From Brugia malayi (taxonomy: Eukaryota > Nematoda > Chromadorea > Rhabditida > Onchocercidae), in assembly GCF_000002995.4 (NCBI RefSeq), contig NW_025062478.1:8346001-8410000 (forward strand): a stretch of DNA of 64,000 nucleotides, written 5' to 3'. Under the pieces are notes generated by a model. It ran no database searches, was not told the origin of the DNA, and was given only the letters and a program-made list of their open reading frames with translations. Positions within the stretch are counted from its first letter, which is position 1. Every line of letters starts with the position of its first letter. Below are positions 39,613 to 50,793 of this stretch, piece by piece. The position numbers and the translations under genes are program-made.

Positions 39613-40614
39613 ATGTTGTTGCTTTCTATTTTATTATTGCTCACCGGCATGGTCATTATGGCAAGACCACCGAGTCCAGATGAAATCAAAAAGGTGGTTC
39701 ATTGCTTTTCAAATATGCTAATTAAATATTTTATCTCCTCACAACTTTCCAGTCAGTATTTTCCATTTTTTTTTTTTTGTAACAAATCATTTACATTATA
39801 AATTGATTCCATCAATTTTTTTTCTGCCAGTTTTGTTCTTTAAGTTCTAAAAGTATGAAAATGTCCACAATGCCTATTAAAAACAAACGAAGTTTGCAGA
39901 ATAAAAAAGAAAAACAAGTTAGTAGATGTGTTTGCAGAAGTGAAATGATAACGTAAACAAACAAACTTAATTTGAAAATTATTAAGATTTTCAAATTAAT
40001 TATTTTCTGATTCATGAAACAATTAGGTTTCTAGAATGTCATTTTGATTTACCATTGGTTGAAAATTTAGTGAAACAAATTTAAATGGTTGATTTTTCTA
40101 TGAAATTTAAATGACCATGCTTGCAAATCTCTATATTCTAAAAAAATAATTTATAGACAAAAATTACTTACCCCAATATTTACATTTTTTCCAGACTTTA
40201 TACTGATATTACAAAGAATCTATAAACTCTTTTGTCTTCCAAAGTCCTTTTAGACCTTTTGCGTGTTGCAACTTAGAATTTGGAGCAAATATTTCATTGA
40301 GACCAACAATGATCAATGATATATTTAAAAAAATCGTACGATTTCCTAAAATATCTTCCAATCCATGTCATTTTCATTTCCAGGCTAATAGATAAGACTT
40401 TGTACATTACTGTTTCAATTTACGCTTAAAAAGTTGTTTATACCAGAAAAATCCATGAATATTTTTACAGTTAGGCGAACAACAACAGGTCAATTATTCG
40501 AAAGATGATTACGATGTGCTACCGGATGTAGGCCATATTCCGGAAAGTTTCAAGGAGAGCTTGAAAAAACAAAAAACGTTATATTTGGAAATGTTACGGC
40601 AACATAACCTTTAA
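39613..40614 (+). CDS. Small secreted peptide, 74 residues
   Basis: Exons 39613-39693 and 40471-40614 join in phase 0. The leader MLLLSILLLLTGMVIMA is a clear signal peptide, predicted to be cut just before RPPSPDEIKK. The mature part (about 57 residues) has no cysteines and no Lys-Arg cleavage pairs of neuropeptide type. It has an acidic-polar middle (NYSKDDYDVLPDVGH) and a Lys/Leu-rich, probably helical tail ending MLRQHNL. An acceptor TTGTTGCAG ends about 20 bases before the ATG, suggesting trans-splicing or a 5' UTR intron, so the longer in-frame upstream reading is unlikely to be used. AATAAA follows the stop by about 50 bases. Function unknown. Confidence 0.75.
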
Positions 40615-40841
40615 CCTCCATTAGTTAGGTATAATTTGGTCCACTGATGAAAAGGCTCAAGGCTGAAATAAATAATCTATTTGTCAACTATTATGTCATT
40701 GTTCCTATTTGTTTTTTCTTTGTTCTTAACAGGCTTCATGCGAAATAAAATATGCACAATTGTGACATTTTATTACAGAAATATAAACTGCTTAGATTTT
40801 ACTTATGATTTGTGGGAATGAAGAAAATTGGATTAAATTAT

Positions 40842-41942
40842 TCAGTTACACAAATTCAAAGCAATAATATGTTTTAGACATTCATCAGAAAATTCTTTGC
40901 CAATTTGTAGAAAAGCTTTTTCTGCTTCTTCATCGATTATGGTATGTTCTTTTAAGCTGTTCACCAACACCGTAAAGAATGCCTGCAATTTCAGGGAAAT
41001 GAATTCCAGATTTAAAGATTAAAAAAACTTTTACCATTACCATGTTGTTATACAGGTGGTGCTATAATCTGTTTAATAAATATTGGATTTTAAACTTCTC
41101 ATGATATGAAGAAATCTAATTTTCAATTCGAAGTATCTCAATATTCTCGTTAAAAATTATAGTATAATCTGTTAGTTCAGTTTATTATGAAATATTCGGA
41201 ATCAATTTAAGCTTACAAGCCATAATGCACGGTCAATCTTGAATTTGATATGACGGTTGATTGTTTCACGGGCGTATGCCCTGAACGTTTCCGGATCATC
41301 ATACGTATTAATGATTATTCTAACAGCAAGTAAAAGTTTCTGCCCTGAAAATTTACAATTCAAAATTTTTGCTTCATTTTCGCCTGAATTTGCTTCAAAA
41401 TCTGTTGTTTTATTAATTTTATAGTTTTATGAACTGTTGAGAAAATATAAAATTAGCGAAGAATTTTTATTCCCTTGTTTAGCAAAGCGATCGCTATTTT
41501 GCACATCCGCCGGAGTGAAATTTTCGGCACCTTTGAAGAACACACGCAAATCCGGATGGTGACCGAACATACTGCAATTAGTTTTTATAGTTATTAATCC
41601 TCAATAAATTACTTCAAAACTAATGAATTACTGAGAACAAATTTCAGAAAATTTTTTTCATAGTAAATCTATTTATAACAAGATTTGAAACCTAAATTGC
41701 CAAAGAGTTGCAATATGAACCTCCAACAATGACTTACATACACATTGCGCTCAATCTACAAGTAATATTTCCCACTGAATTTTAAAATTAAACTTCTGAA
41801 TAAAAGATCCTATTAAAATTAGTTGGAAAGCAGACAATTTATAGAAATTTTTTCCATGTTGTATTGCTTCATCATCTGTTCCAACGCGTCCTGCTTCATT
41901 TAATACTTTCATACATTTAGCTTTTATCACCAAACGTGACAT
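40842..41942 (-). CDS. glb-1-like: Myoglobin-like globin
   Basis: Four exons (41942-41836, 41571-41474, 41344-41217, 40982-40842) give 157 residues, close to the 159 of C. elegans GLB-1, which it matches without gaps through the centre (PDLRVFFKGAENF; RETINRH; WLAFFTV). It is a haem protein expected to bind oxygen inside cells; there is no signal peptide. Tyr34 fits position B10 and Gln70 position E7, the Tyr-Gln pair that gives nematode globins tight oxygen binding; His100 fits the proximal F8 ligand. These assignments rest on alignment from memory of the family. The ATG directly follows TTTTTTGCAG, so the mRNA is probably trans-spliced there. The junction from exon 2 to exon 3 needs CAAG followed by GGAATA, which is not a GT or GC donor, although the protein reads through perfectly. 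Confidence 0.9.
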
Positions 41943-41952
41943 CTGCAAAAAA
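41943..41952 (-). other. Likely trans-splice acceptor of globin
   Basis: TTTTTTGCAG is immediately followed by the globin ATG, leaving no room for a cis 5' UTR beyond what a spliced leader or an upstream exon would supply. Confidence 0.55.
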
Positions 41953-42661
41953 GATGGATAGATTTTTAAAAAATGCAATTCCTTCTGCCCAATTGTCCTG
42001 CTTCATCCAGTCGAGACAATTCTTTGCTCATCAATTAATATTTCTTGATAAATTAATCAGGACCAATAAATATGAGACAAGTTGAAAAGCCAATTTTGCA
42101 ACTCAATAATGAACAAACTTCTTCAATAAAATTACCAAATAACTGTTCGAAGATTAAAAAAAAAAACACAAAACAGTGCCAAGAAATAAGTTTATGTCAT
42201 AACATCCATAACACGGAAATTTGTGATCTAATGACTGATTGACTCAACTAAATAAAATTATTTCAGATTTATACCACCAGTGATAAGCCATTACCCAAAA
42301 GATTGACCCTCCAATTGTAACGAAGTTTATATGCCTTGTCCGGGATATTACAGTCTGTTAGCAAAGAACTGCTAGCATTGCTTAATATCGCGAGAATTGC
42401 AACTAATTTTATTATCAAGACCTTTCAGTGTGACAAGCAAACTGTTTGATCTTTGTTGTAAACCCAATCTACCTGCCACGTCGAAATACTTAAATCTTCC
42501 AGTGTGACACTCACTTTTCTTATAAAGTAATTCCTCTTTACTCACTGTAATTACGTGTTTTGCTGTAAGCCAGTGGTCACAGCAAACACTCACTCACTCA
42601 GTTCACTTCAGCAGACGGTGTGCGACAGCGGTGGCAGAGTGACAGTACGATGACACTTACG

Positions 42662-42680
42662 AACTGACTGACTGACTGAC
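42662..42680. repeat. ACTG tandem repeat
   Basis: About four and a half copies of ACTG, followed by a variant unit (CCGACTG), upstream of the globin gene. Confidence 0.85.
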
Positions 42681-44461
42681 CGACTGTTGGCACTGTTCGG
42701 ATCGTAAAGAACAGTGAAGCTATTGTTCAATTGGTGACAACAACAAGGACATCCATTATGAACATTTCCGTGTACAGAAATGGAAAGCAATCGGAAAGCA
42801 GAACTAAGTATGGCGCACTTAATAAAATGAAACATTAAAAGAATTGCTTATTAGTCCATCAAATTCTTTCATGTTTTTATGATAAGTGGTTTGGTTTATT
42901 TTCTTTTAATGTTTCCAACAGCTGCTTACTTTCAACAAAAAGTATAATTAAAATTTAAAAAAATAATTAGTAAACAGTGGCAAATTTTTTTTAATTTATA
43001 GCAATAAAGTATAACTGAGCAAGCTGCTCAATATCCTCTCCGTTAATTCTCATTCAAATTGCTCGAGTTAATGACAGTTGTCAGTTTTTTTTTCTCGTTT
43101 GAAATCTTTGAGTAAAAACAAATATGCTTCTATTCGTCATTATTTTAATAAATTTTAGAGAAAAATTATGAAAAGCTAGCGATTTTTAGCTAGCGGTTCT
43201 ATAGTAATTGGTTATAAACTATTGATTTTTTGGCATTCAATCAACGATTCAAACTACTGAAATTTTTATAAACAGAAACAGTTTAAAAAATAAACAATTT
43301 ATGCTACTATTCTTCATGCATTACATTTTAGAAGTCAAAAGTATTGCATATGAACATTATCTTTCAAGTTAAGTTAATAACCAAAAATATTATGGCAAAA
43401 TTTAATGTGAACAAATAAAGCATGTAAGTGACAGTTAATTAGTAAGCAAATGTAATGTACAAATTTATTCATTATTCTTCGATTATGATGTATGCAAAGG
43501 ATTTGAATATCTATCCTAATATATATTAGATACCTTAAAATGCTTATAAATCCCTCAACAAAGAATAATTGTGTTGCTATCCTTTTAAGTGAGTAACTAA
43601 CAAAATAATTTTTGAGAGATTTCATTTGCTATAATTGAAATTACTGTATCCAATGTACAACGGAAAAAAAGTGACCTTCGATAAGTTAGATAATTTTCAT
43701 CAGTTAATTTTGAAATGCTTGATCAAAAATAATGATACAACTAACTTTAATGATCTAAGACCAATCTCTGTAACAGGAAATTCCTTTAGATTTTTTAATT
43801 TATTTTTCATTACTATTCTTGCAAAAAAATTTCTGTATATTTCACATTATTGATTTGGACCTGTTTTTGCCGTATCACAGGTAGCAATCTTAATTTTATT
43901 CAAAAAAGCAATAAAAATGGCTTGTGTTTTCCGGTTTGATCACTTTTCCGGTGAAGAATCACTATAGTATACTTATCTAAATTGCATCCTATCATAAGAC
44001 AATCTGTTTGAAATGCTAATAATGGCAGCTATTCATTATGAAAATTAAAAGCATTAATGAGTTAAAAAATAATAGTGAATTCATAATTTCTAAGATTTGT
44101 TATGCAAAAGCACGGATTTGTTATGCAAATAGTTTGTTCAGCAAGAAAAAATGATTTAAATTTGAAAATGATGGTCATGGGTATAGTTATCTTAGTTTGG
44201 TAGTAATGACTAGTCGACCCAGTGCTAGGCAAAGAAGAGGCGCTTCGCATAAGGTTGGAAATAACAGTGGAGTAGTTAATTAGAAATGTACCGTAGTTGT
44301 TGTGTAATGGATGGAACGTTTTATTATTTTTATATAGCATTTTTTATGCACAAATAATGTTGGATAAGCAGTGGCTATTTTTCAATTAAATTAAAAAAGC
44401 ACATGTTCTACCAGTTAAATTTTCTAAATGATGTATATTTTATTTCTTTTTTTGGTTTTCA

Positions 44462-47400
44462 GAAAAAGTTTTTTCCCAATGAAGCTTCTAGACCTTGTAT
44501 TAGACTCATTAAATGACCCGAAACCTCGTGATTTGGACTAGTTTTGTATGGTACACAGAATATGATCAATTTTCCTTATCAGTGTTTTTGGGATTTTATT
44601 ATTATCAAAGCTTGAAAAAGTTTAAGAGAGCAGTAAAAAAACCACTTCCTCAATAACTACTAATCTTCATGTCAATCAAATAAAAATTGATCAAACGTCG
44701 TCTTCTCTGCAAAGCATTAACTACTCTGTTCTGAAATCTGCTTGAATCGGACTCTATTTCCTCTATTTCACCTTTTAGTCCATACTTTCGCTTACTACTT
44801 TAAAATCTTAAGATTATAATGCATTTTATAGGATAGTACAACAGAAGCTGGTGAGAAACCATCTGATTTTGTGGCTTTGATTGCCAAGCAAAGTTTACCC
44901 AAAACTCGTCAGATGCATTTTGAACGTCTTGTTGCAGCAACTGCAATTAATAGTTCAAATACGGCAACATTCCTTGCTCAAGTTGTATGTTTACTCTTCC
45001 TTTCTCTTTTTCTATTTAAAAACAAATTTTAATTGAAATGCAGGTCTGATGACAAAATCATAAATAACGAATAACTTTAATTATCCAATCTGAAGATTTT
45101 CCTAATATATTATTTGCTAAGTGTATTTATTTAACTAAATGGGAAACAATTAACCAAGCACTGCAACAGCAATTCCATTTAACGATTTTAATGACAATTT
45201 AATGACAATGTTATCGCAGATGTAGAAAAAATGCTTGTGTAAAAGAATATTGTGCTGAAGTGGTTTTTCAACACAGAATTTCTGATGAGATTATAAATAT
45301 GAACTGTGAGAAGAGATTCTGTTCATCTAGAAGAGCACAGATAAAATAAATTGAAATATATGAAGCAAGGGGAGCAAGACTGGCTAATTAATCAAACTAT
45401 TAAAACAAGACATACTGCTAATCGATTATGATCGATAAAAAAAATCAGAAATTGCCACACATTGATTATTCATCGATTAAAAATTCATTTTGTTTTTATG
45501 TAATTAAAACTTAGGTTTGAATAGCTGTGAATTCATCACTCCCAAGAGAGGTCAAGTGTGCATATTGTCCACTTCGGTGTCACATTATGAAAAAATCGTT
45601 TTTTACAAGAAATGAATGAGATTAAACCATAAATTGTGTCACACTGCATGCTGAAGTGCTGGAAATAATTAAATTTTCCTCTCTATGCATCTTAATCAGG
45701 TCAAAAGTCAAAATATGCTTCATTTTCAGAACTGAAATTTCCTAACAATTTCAAAACAATCATTCCCTGTTGCTTGAATTTTCTTCTAATTCTGATTTAT
45801 TCTCTCTTTTTGCAGAAAAAAAACCGTGTCCCAGTTCCGCTATTTGAGAAAAAGCGTGTAAAATTAAGTTCAAAAGCAACTGAAGATACTGACTATTTGC
45901 CTGCAACATATGCCAGTTTTAATCGTGAAGACTATATCATTATCCAAGCGCCAACCAAGGAAAATACAGTTGATTTCTGGCGAATGGTCTGGCAGGTTTG
46001 TAATGCAATCATTCAAAATGGATGAATTATTATTTTCTTTAACCATCAAGAACCATCAAGAACAGAGCACTATAGCGGAATTATCTGGGTGAATTACATG
46101 GCAGGGAATTATTTTGAAATAATTTAGATTATCTATGTGATATACTAAATATCAGCATAATGTTTTCATAGAAAGATGTAAACATATTCGTGTCGCCTAT
46201 TCCCCATAAACTTCCTCTATGCAAATAATCATTTCGTATTTTCACTAACTATCACTAAAATGTTTTGAAATTAATCGACTGCATAGGATGGCTGCAAGCT
46301 GATCGTTTGCGTTGTGGAGCAATCTCAGATGACAGTGGAGGATGATGCGGAAAAGTGTTATCAGTACTGGCCAACGAAACCGGATGCAAAAATGGAGATT
46401 GGTGTAAGTCGATGATATGATGTTTATTTACAGCTCATTCATCAAATTTAAAATACAGCCAAACGTTTTTTTTTTTTTTTTTTTTTTGACAATAATGCTG
46501 GAAAACAGAACTATAAAATCCTTAGTGGTAGAAAAAGAAATAAGGAAATAGAAACAAGAGTTAAACTGAGAAAATTCAAATAAAAAATTTCAAGGTAAAG
46601 CTGTATTAGCCATCTTAATTTCAGTTCCAATTAAATCTTCCATTTCAAAGCCTTGCATATCTCACTAATGCAACATTTGCTTTCATTTATGAATCACTCA
46701 TTTGCAGCAAAAGCGCTTTACAGTAAAGTTAGTTAAAAAGAAAGAAGAAAAAGGCTTCATAATCTATGATGTTGCACTCTCAGCGCATTTGGATGCTGAT
46801 GTTACCTGTGGAAAAGTAGCTCCAAAAGAGGATGGCTCTGTGGACACCGGTGCTGGTGACGACGACAGCAAACCAAAACATGCCAGTCTTTTTCAATTAA
46901 TTTTTTCAAAGTTCATTCGACTCAAATTCTAGTGCTGATTCTCAGTTTTTAAATTGTCAGGTAAATTTCAAAGAAAAAATTAGATTTCAAGATGGAGGCA
47001 ACACTGATCTATGATTTTTAGGCTTCAAACAAGACTGATACATTTAAAAGCTAGTAACGATTGATGCAAGCTTTCGGTTTAATTCATGCGTAGGAATAGA
47101 TGAGAATCCTACAGTTGAGTAAGGGTCGAAATGAATTTGGTAAAATAATATATTAAAGAGATTTCTCAACAAATATAATTCTAGAATTGTTAAACACAAT
47201 AACAAACGAATGGATATCCATGGTGCTTTTTCTAATTTAGATAGTAATATTTCATATAACTAACTGGTCAAATAATATATGGCCAGATCTGGACCAATTG
47301 GGACCATTTATTAAAATTCTTGCAAGTAAAGAGATACAAATCATTAAACGAGCAGCCGATGATTACATTCCACCAGTTGTGCTTCAAGGTTTTGCTGGTT

Positions 47401-47926
47401 TAAACAGGTACTACTGCTATTTATTTCTGTTGTGTCTTTAGAAAAGAGAAAAGAAAGGTAAAGGGTTAAAATATATTTGTAAACGCAAATCAAATTTCCC
47501 TTCCTTCCTGGTCTTTATTACATGCGCTTTTATCACCATAAAAAGATATTGCTTAGGACATGTGTTGTATGGGTAGCAACTATTCTTATGAAGCAGATTG
47601 AACGCCGAGAATGCTTTGACGTGGAATATTTGGCGAGGCATTTAGTACGTATTCGTCCCGGCGCATTTTCCAACCCGATGTCATTTTTTGTCCTTTTTGG
47701 ACTCGCTTTTCGTATTGCTTCATTGGGTGGTTGGAGTGCTTATGAGGTTTGCTTTTTGTAGAAAGCAAAACGTTTTACCTACTAAATTAATATATTAATG
47801 TTATTAGCGATGTCTCTTTGGAGAGGTCAGAATCGAAAATCTTTTTGTATTTAGGATGCAAAGGATCGCATCAAAGAAATAAAGGCAAGCGCATTAGCCA
47901 CAATGAAAGCTAGAGAAAAACAATAA
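44462..47926 (+). CDS. Receptor-less tyrosine phosphatase-like protein, predicted pseudophosphatase
   Basis: Exons: 44479-44496 (ATG, six codons, 17 bases after a TTTTTTTGGTTTTCAG acceptor at 44462), 44832-44984, 45816-45995, 46287-46403, 46708-46815 (donor uncertain; GTGGAC after 46839 is an in-phase alternative), 47241-47407, 47557-47746, 47855-47926. With these ends the protein has 334 residues, essentially one classical PTP domain. Family landmarks are clear: ENTVDFWRMVWQ, CKLIVCVVEQ, KQIERRECFDV and RPGAFSNPMSF. The active-site parts are replaced: KNRY is KNRV (59-62), WPD is WSN (201-203), and the P-loop HCSAGVGRTG is QGFAGLNRTC with Gly242 for the nucleophilic Cys. The Arg and following Thr remain. 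It should therefore not hydrolyse phosphotyrosine; a binding or scaffolding role is inference. Nematodes have many such one-domain PTPs. The first exon is the least certain. Confidence 0.85.
46466..46487. repeat. T22 homopolymer
   Basis: About 22 T in an intron of the phosphatase-like gene, between the exons ending at 46403 and starting at 46708. Confidence 0.9.
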
Positions 47927-50793
47927 GCGTTGTGCGCACTTTCATTATTCCCAGCATAAATAGATTTCTACTAGTTCTCTTGACACACTTGTAGCAGGTG
48001 TTAGTGACCTTAAGTATTTCAAGAAGTTTTGCTTGGGAAATCATGCGAGTGAGGTCAGGTTTGAAAATCATTATTTCATTAAAAGTTACATCTCAAGATT
48101 GCGTTCATTTCACTTTTCATTTTTGGTTTTTCCCTTAATTTTCAAGTTACCAGTGGAATTCTTACCTTAATTTCTTCCTGAAATAATTGACATCTTGATT
48201 CGGACTTTTTCCTGATTAATTTTCAATTTTGAAATACATGAAAATGTAATTGGTTTGTTAACTCGAGTATGATTAATAGTCACATTTATTTTCACATTAT
48301 TAACTTCGAAAGAGAAGGAATAGTCACAAAAGATTGGCTATCTTAAAAAAAGCATCATGAAAATTTCATGTTTCATGATGTTTCGGCTGAATATTAAGGT
48401 CAAAAGTATTCTTAATCGATAACCTTTCCAAAGACGCTGTAGGCATATTTCTACAAAAACAAAGTTCCCTTTCTGTGGAACAATATACCACATAGGCTCA
48501 ACATGTTAATTCATATCCTCGCATTATATTAAATATAATTTTGTGAAAAATGAAATACATAACTGCAACAGATTAGAATATCCTGAAATTTATAGTTATT
48601 CGACAAACAGGTTGAATAAGCTTTAGCATTTACAATACACTCATGGCACTTTGTCGTAATTGGCCTGGACTAGATTACGACAAAGTGCTTAATTAACTAC
48701 AGTTTATGAGTTTGTTTCGGAAGCACTTCTATCGTATTCATTATGATCTGACAAATGTGAACTAGTGATATACGCATCTGGCAAAACTGATTTGTACATT
48801 TTAAAACTATTCAAAGAAGACTAAGTTAAAGTAAATTTTTTTTCTAAAAAAGCATAGAATATATATGCAAACTTTTTATTCAACTTTAACTGATGAATGA
48901 ATAAAAAGTCATTTTTCCAACTTTGATTACTGTTCTACATCCCACTGATATCCCTTCCTTATCATCTAGTTTTAGAAAACTTTGAAAACCTTCATATCAC
49001 TGACGAACATATAGCCATACTTCTTCCAATCACCACTTTCTTGGAGCCAGTATCGAGCACCTTTACCTTGCTGTTTTTAACCATTTTCGAGAGTATCAAG
49101 ATTGTCGCCACCTCTTTCTCATATATTGTACATTGAAAGTGGACCCTATAAATAGGATTACCAGTGTAATTTTCATCAAATTCAATTTAGAGGTTAAACA
49201 TGATTTACTTCATGAATGAACACAAAATCAGAGTGAAAAGAAATGAGCAACTGGAAAATGAGCTGAGTAGCCATGAAAATGCGATCAATACCTCATAACT
49301 TAATCCAGTTTCCATAAATGTAATCAGATTCTGATAGCACATTCAAGGTTAGTATTGTCCTGTCCAGTCAAATCCAAACATATTAATCTATTTTCGCTCA
49401 TATTAGCCACACAAGACTGTGTTGAAAACAAGGTGGTACATAGTTTTCTACACTTGTAATCTTCAAAACGATAATTCATAAAATAGAATGAAACGATTAT
49501 TGCGATAAAAAAAGTGATATTAAAATGTGAAAATTCATCAATTTATTCAAAAAATAAGAAATAAATGTACCAAGTATACACGATCTTCTCACGAATTTAT
49601 CAATAGCCATCGCTTTTGATAGTTCTTCCAAGCACTATGATTATATTCACTTTATTGAATGGCTGCTTTCGTGTGCTTATATTTTCTCACTTTGCAAAAA
49701 TATCTGATTCTTATTAAATCTCCGCAAAACCTAAGCTAGATATATCTAATTATACAAATTAGAGGGTTTAAAAAAATGCTTTACTTAATAATCGAACACA
49801 ATAGTTAAAACATTAAGTAAGTAAATTTACAGGCAAACTAGGAGCAGGAATGAATATTTTATTTCAATTAATGTGTTAAATTTATTAAAATAATAGGCAA
49901 CATTACAGATGGAATTTCGATCATCAAATGCATCCATATACATTTTAATTTCATCAAGTATTATTACTAAAAGTCCTGAGGGATATGTTCGAAGCTCTAA
50001 CAAGCTAAAGAAATATTCTAGTAAGCTGAGAAAGAAATTTGCTTTTGATCAGAAGTGATCATTGGGATAATGAGACCACTTGATTTGATAACTGACTCAT
50101 GAACTTGTGTGTTGAACAATTAGTAAAATAATTGAAGTGCTGTGTAGAGTGGTAGATCATTGCAAATTTATTGTAAATTTCAGATTAAAGTTAGAAGATT
50201 TAAATCTTAAACTTTCTCACATCTATCAAAATGTTTTGAAATGCATTTGGTACACCTAAATAGAACCATTTGCCTTTTATCATTAGTGTTTTCATCGCTT
50301 TTGATTCTTGATTTACTGCTTGATTACATTTATCAACATCTATTCATTTATTCGATCATTTCACATTGTTATACATAACGATTTCAATTTCCACCTAGTG
50401 AAATATCAAATTAATATTAATTTGATCGCATTATTTTCGTGAAATCTCAAAGGTATTACAGAGATTTTTGGAAATCTGAATATGAATAAATTTCGTTGAA
50501 GTTTCAAAAAGAAAATTACCTAAACAATGTTTACCTCGACAACTTCCCCCAAATCTACATCCGTTTTATTAGATCTTCATTTTAAGAGTCAAAAAAATTT
50601 GCATGAATATGATTCAAAAAATTTAATAGCCTTTTTTTTTTTAATAGTTGTTTAATAGTTGATAAAATTCATAAAAGACGTTGCTTTAACAAAAAGTAAT
50701 AACAGAAGGCTATAAATTAAATTTTTTGATTTTTCTTTTATAAATAAACCTTAAAAGATTAAACTCACATTGTTGGTCATACTAAACTTACAG
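47927..50793. other. Intergenic interval
   Basis: About 2.9 kb without a supported gene. It contains a 15-bp perfect hairpin at 48646-48688 and a smaller one (arms 48353-48362 and 48371-48380). The missing 5' exon or exons of the following gene should lie here or further left. One segment after an acceptor at 49908 begins with ATG and reads 16 codons, but ends in the wrong phase to join the exon at 50794. Confidence 0.4.
48646..48688. repeat. Perfect 15-bp hairpin
   Basis: GCACTTTGTCGTAAT (48646-48660) and its exact reverse complement (48674-48688) flank a 13-base GC-richer loop in otherwise AT-rich intergenic DNA. Confidence 0.9.

Larger units (their letters stand above)
41943..44461. other. 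Globin upstream region and intergenic DNA
   Basis: The stretch 42.3-42.85 kb, 0.4-0.9 kb upstream of the globin start, is higher in GC and holds a short ACTG tandem at 42662-42680; it is a plausible promoter region. Overlapping short frames there (42372-42593, 42608-42835, minus) have no family features. From 42.9 to 44.46 kb the DNA is AT-rich and nothing is supported. Confidence 0.4.

Noticed and set aside
42372..42835. Two minus frames upstream of globin
   Set aside because: Compositional; more likely promoter or 5' untranslated sequence.
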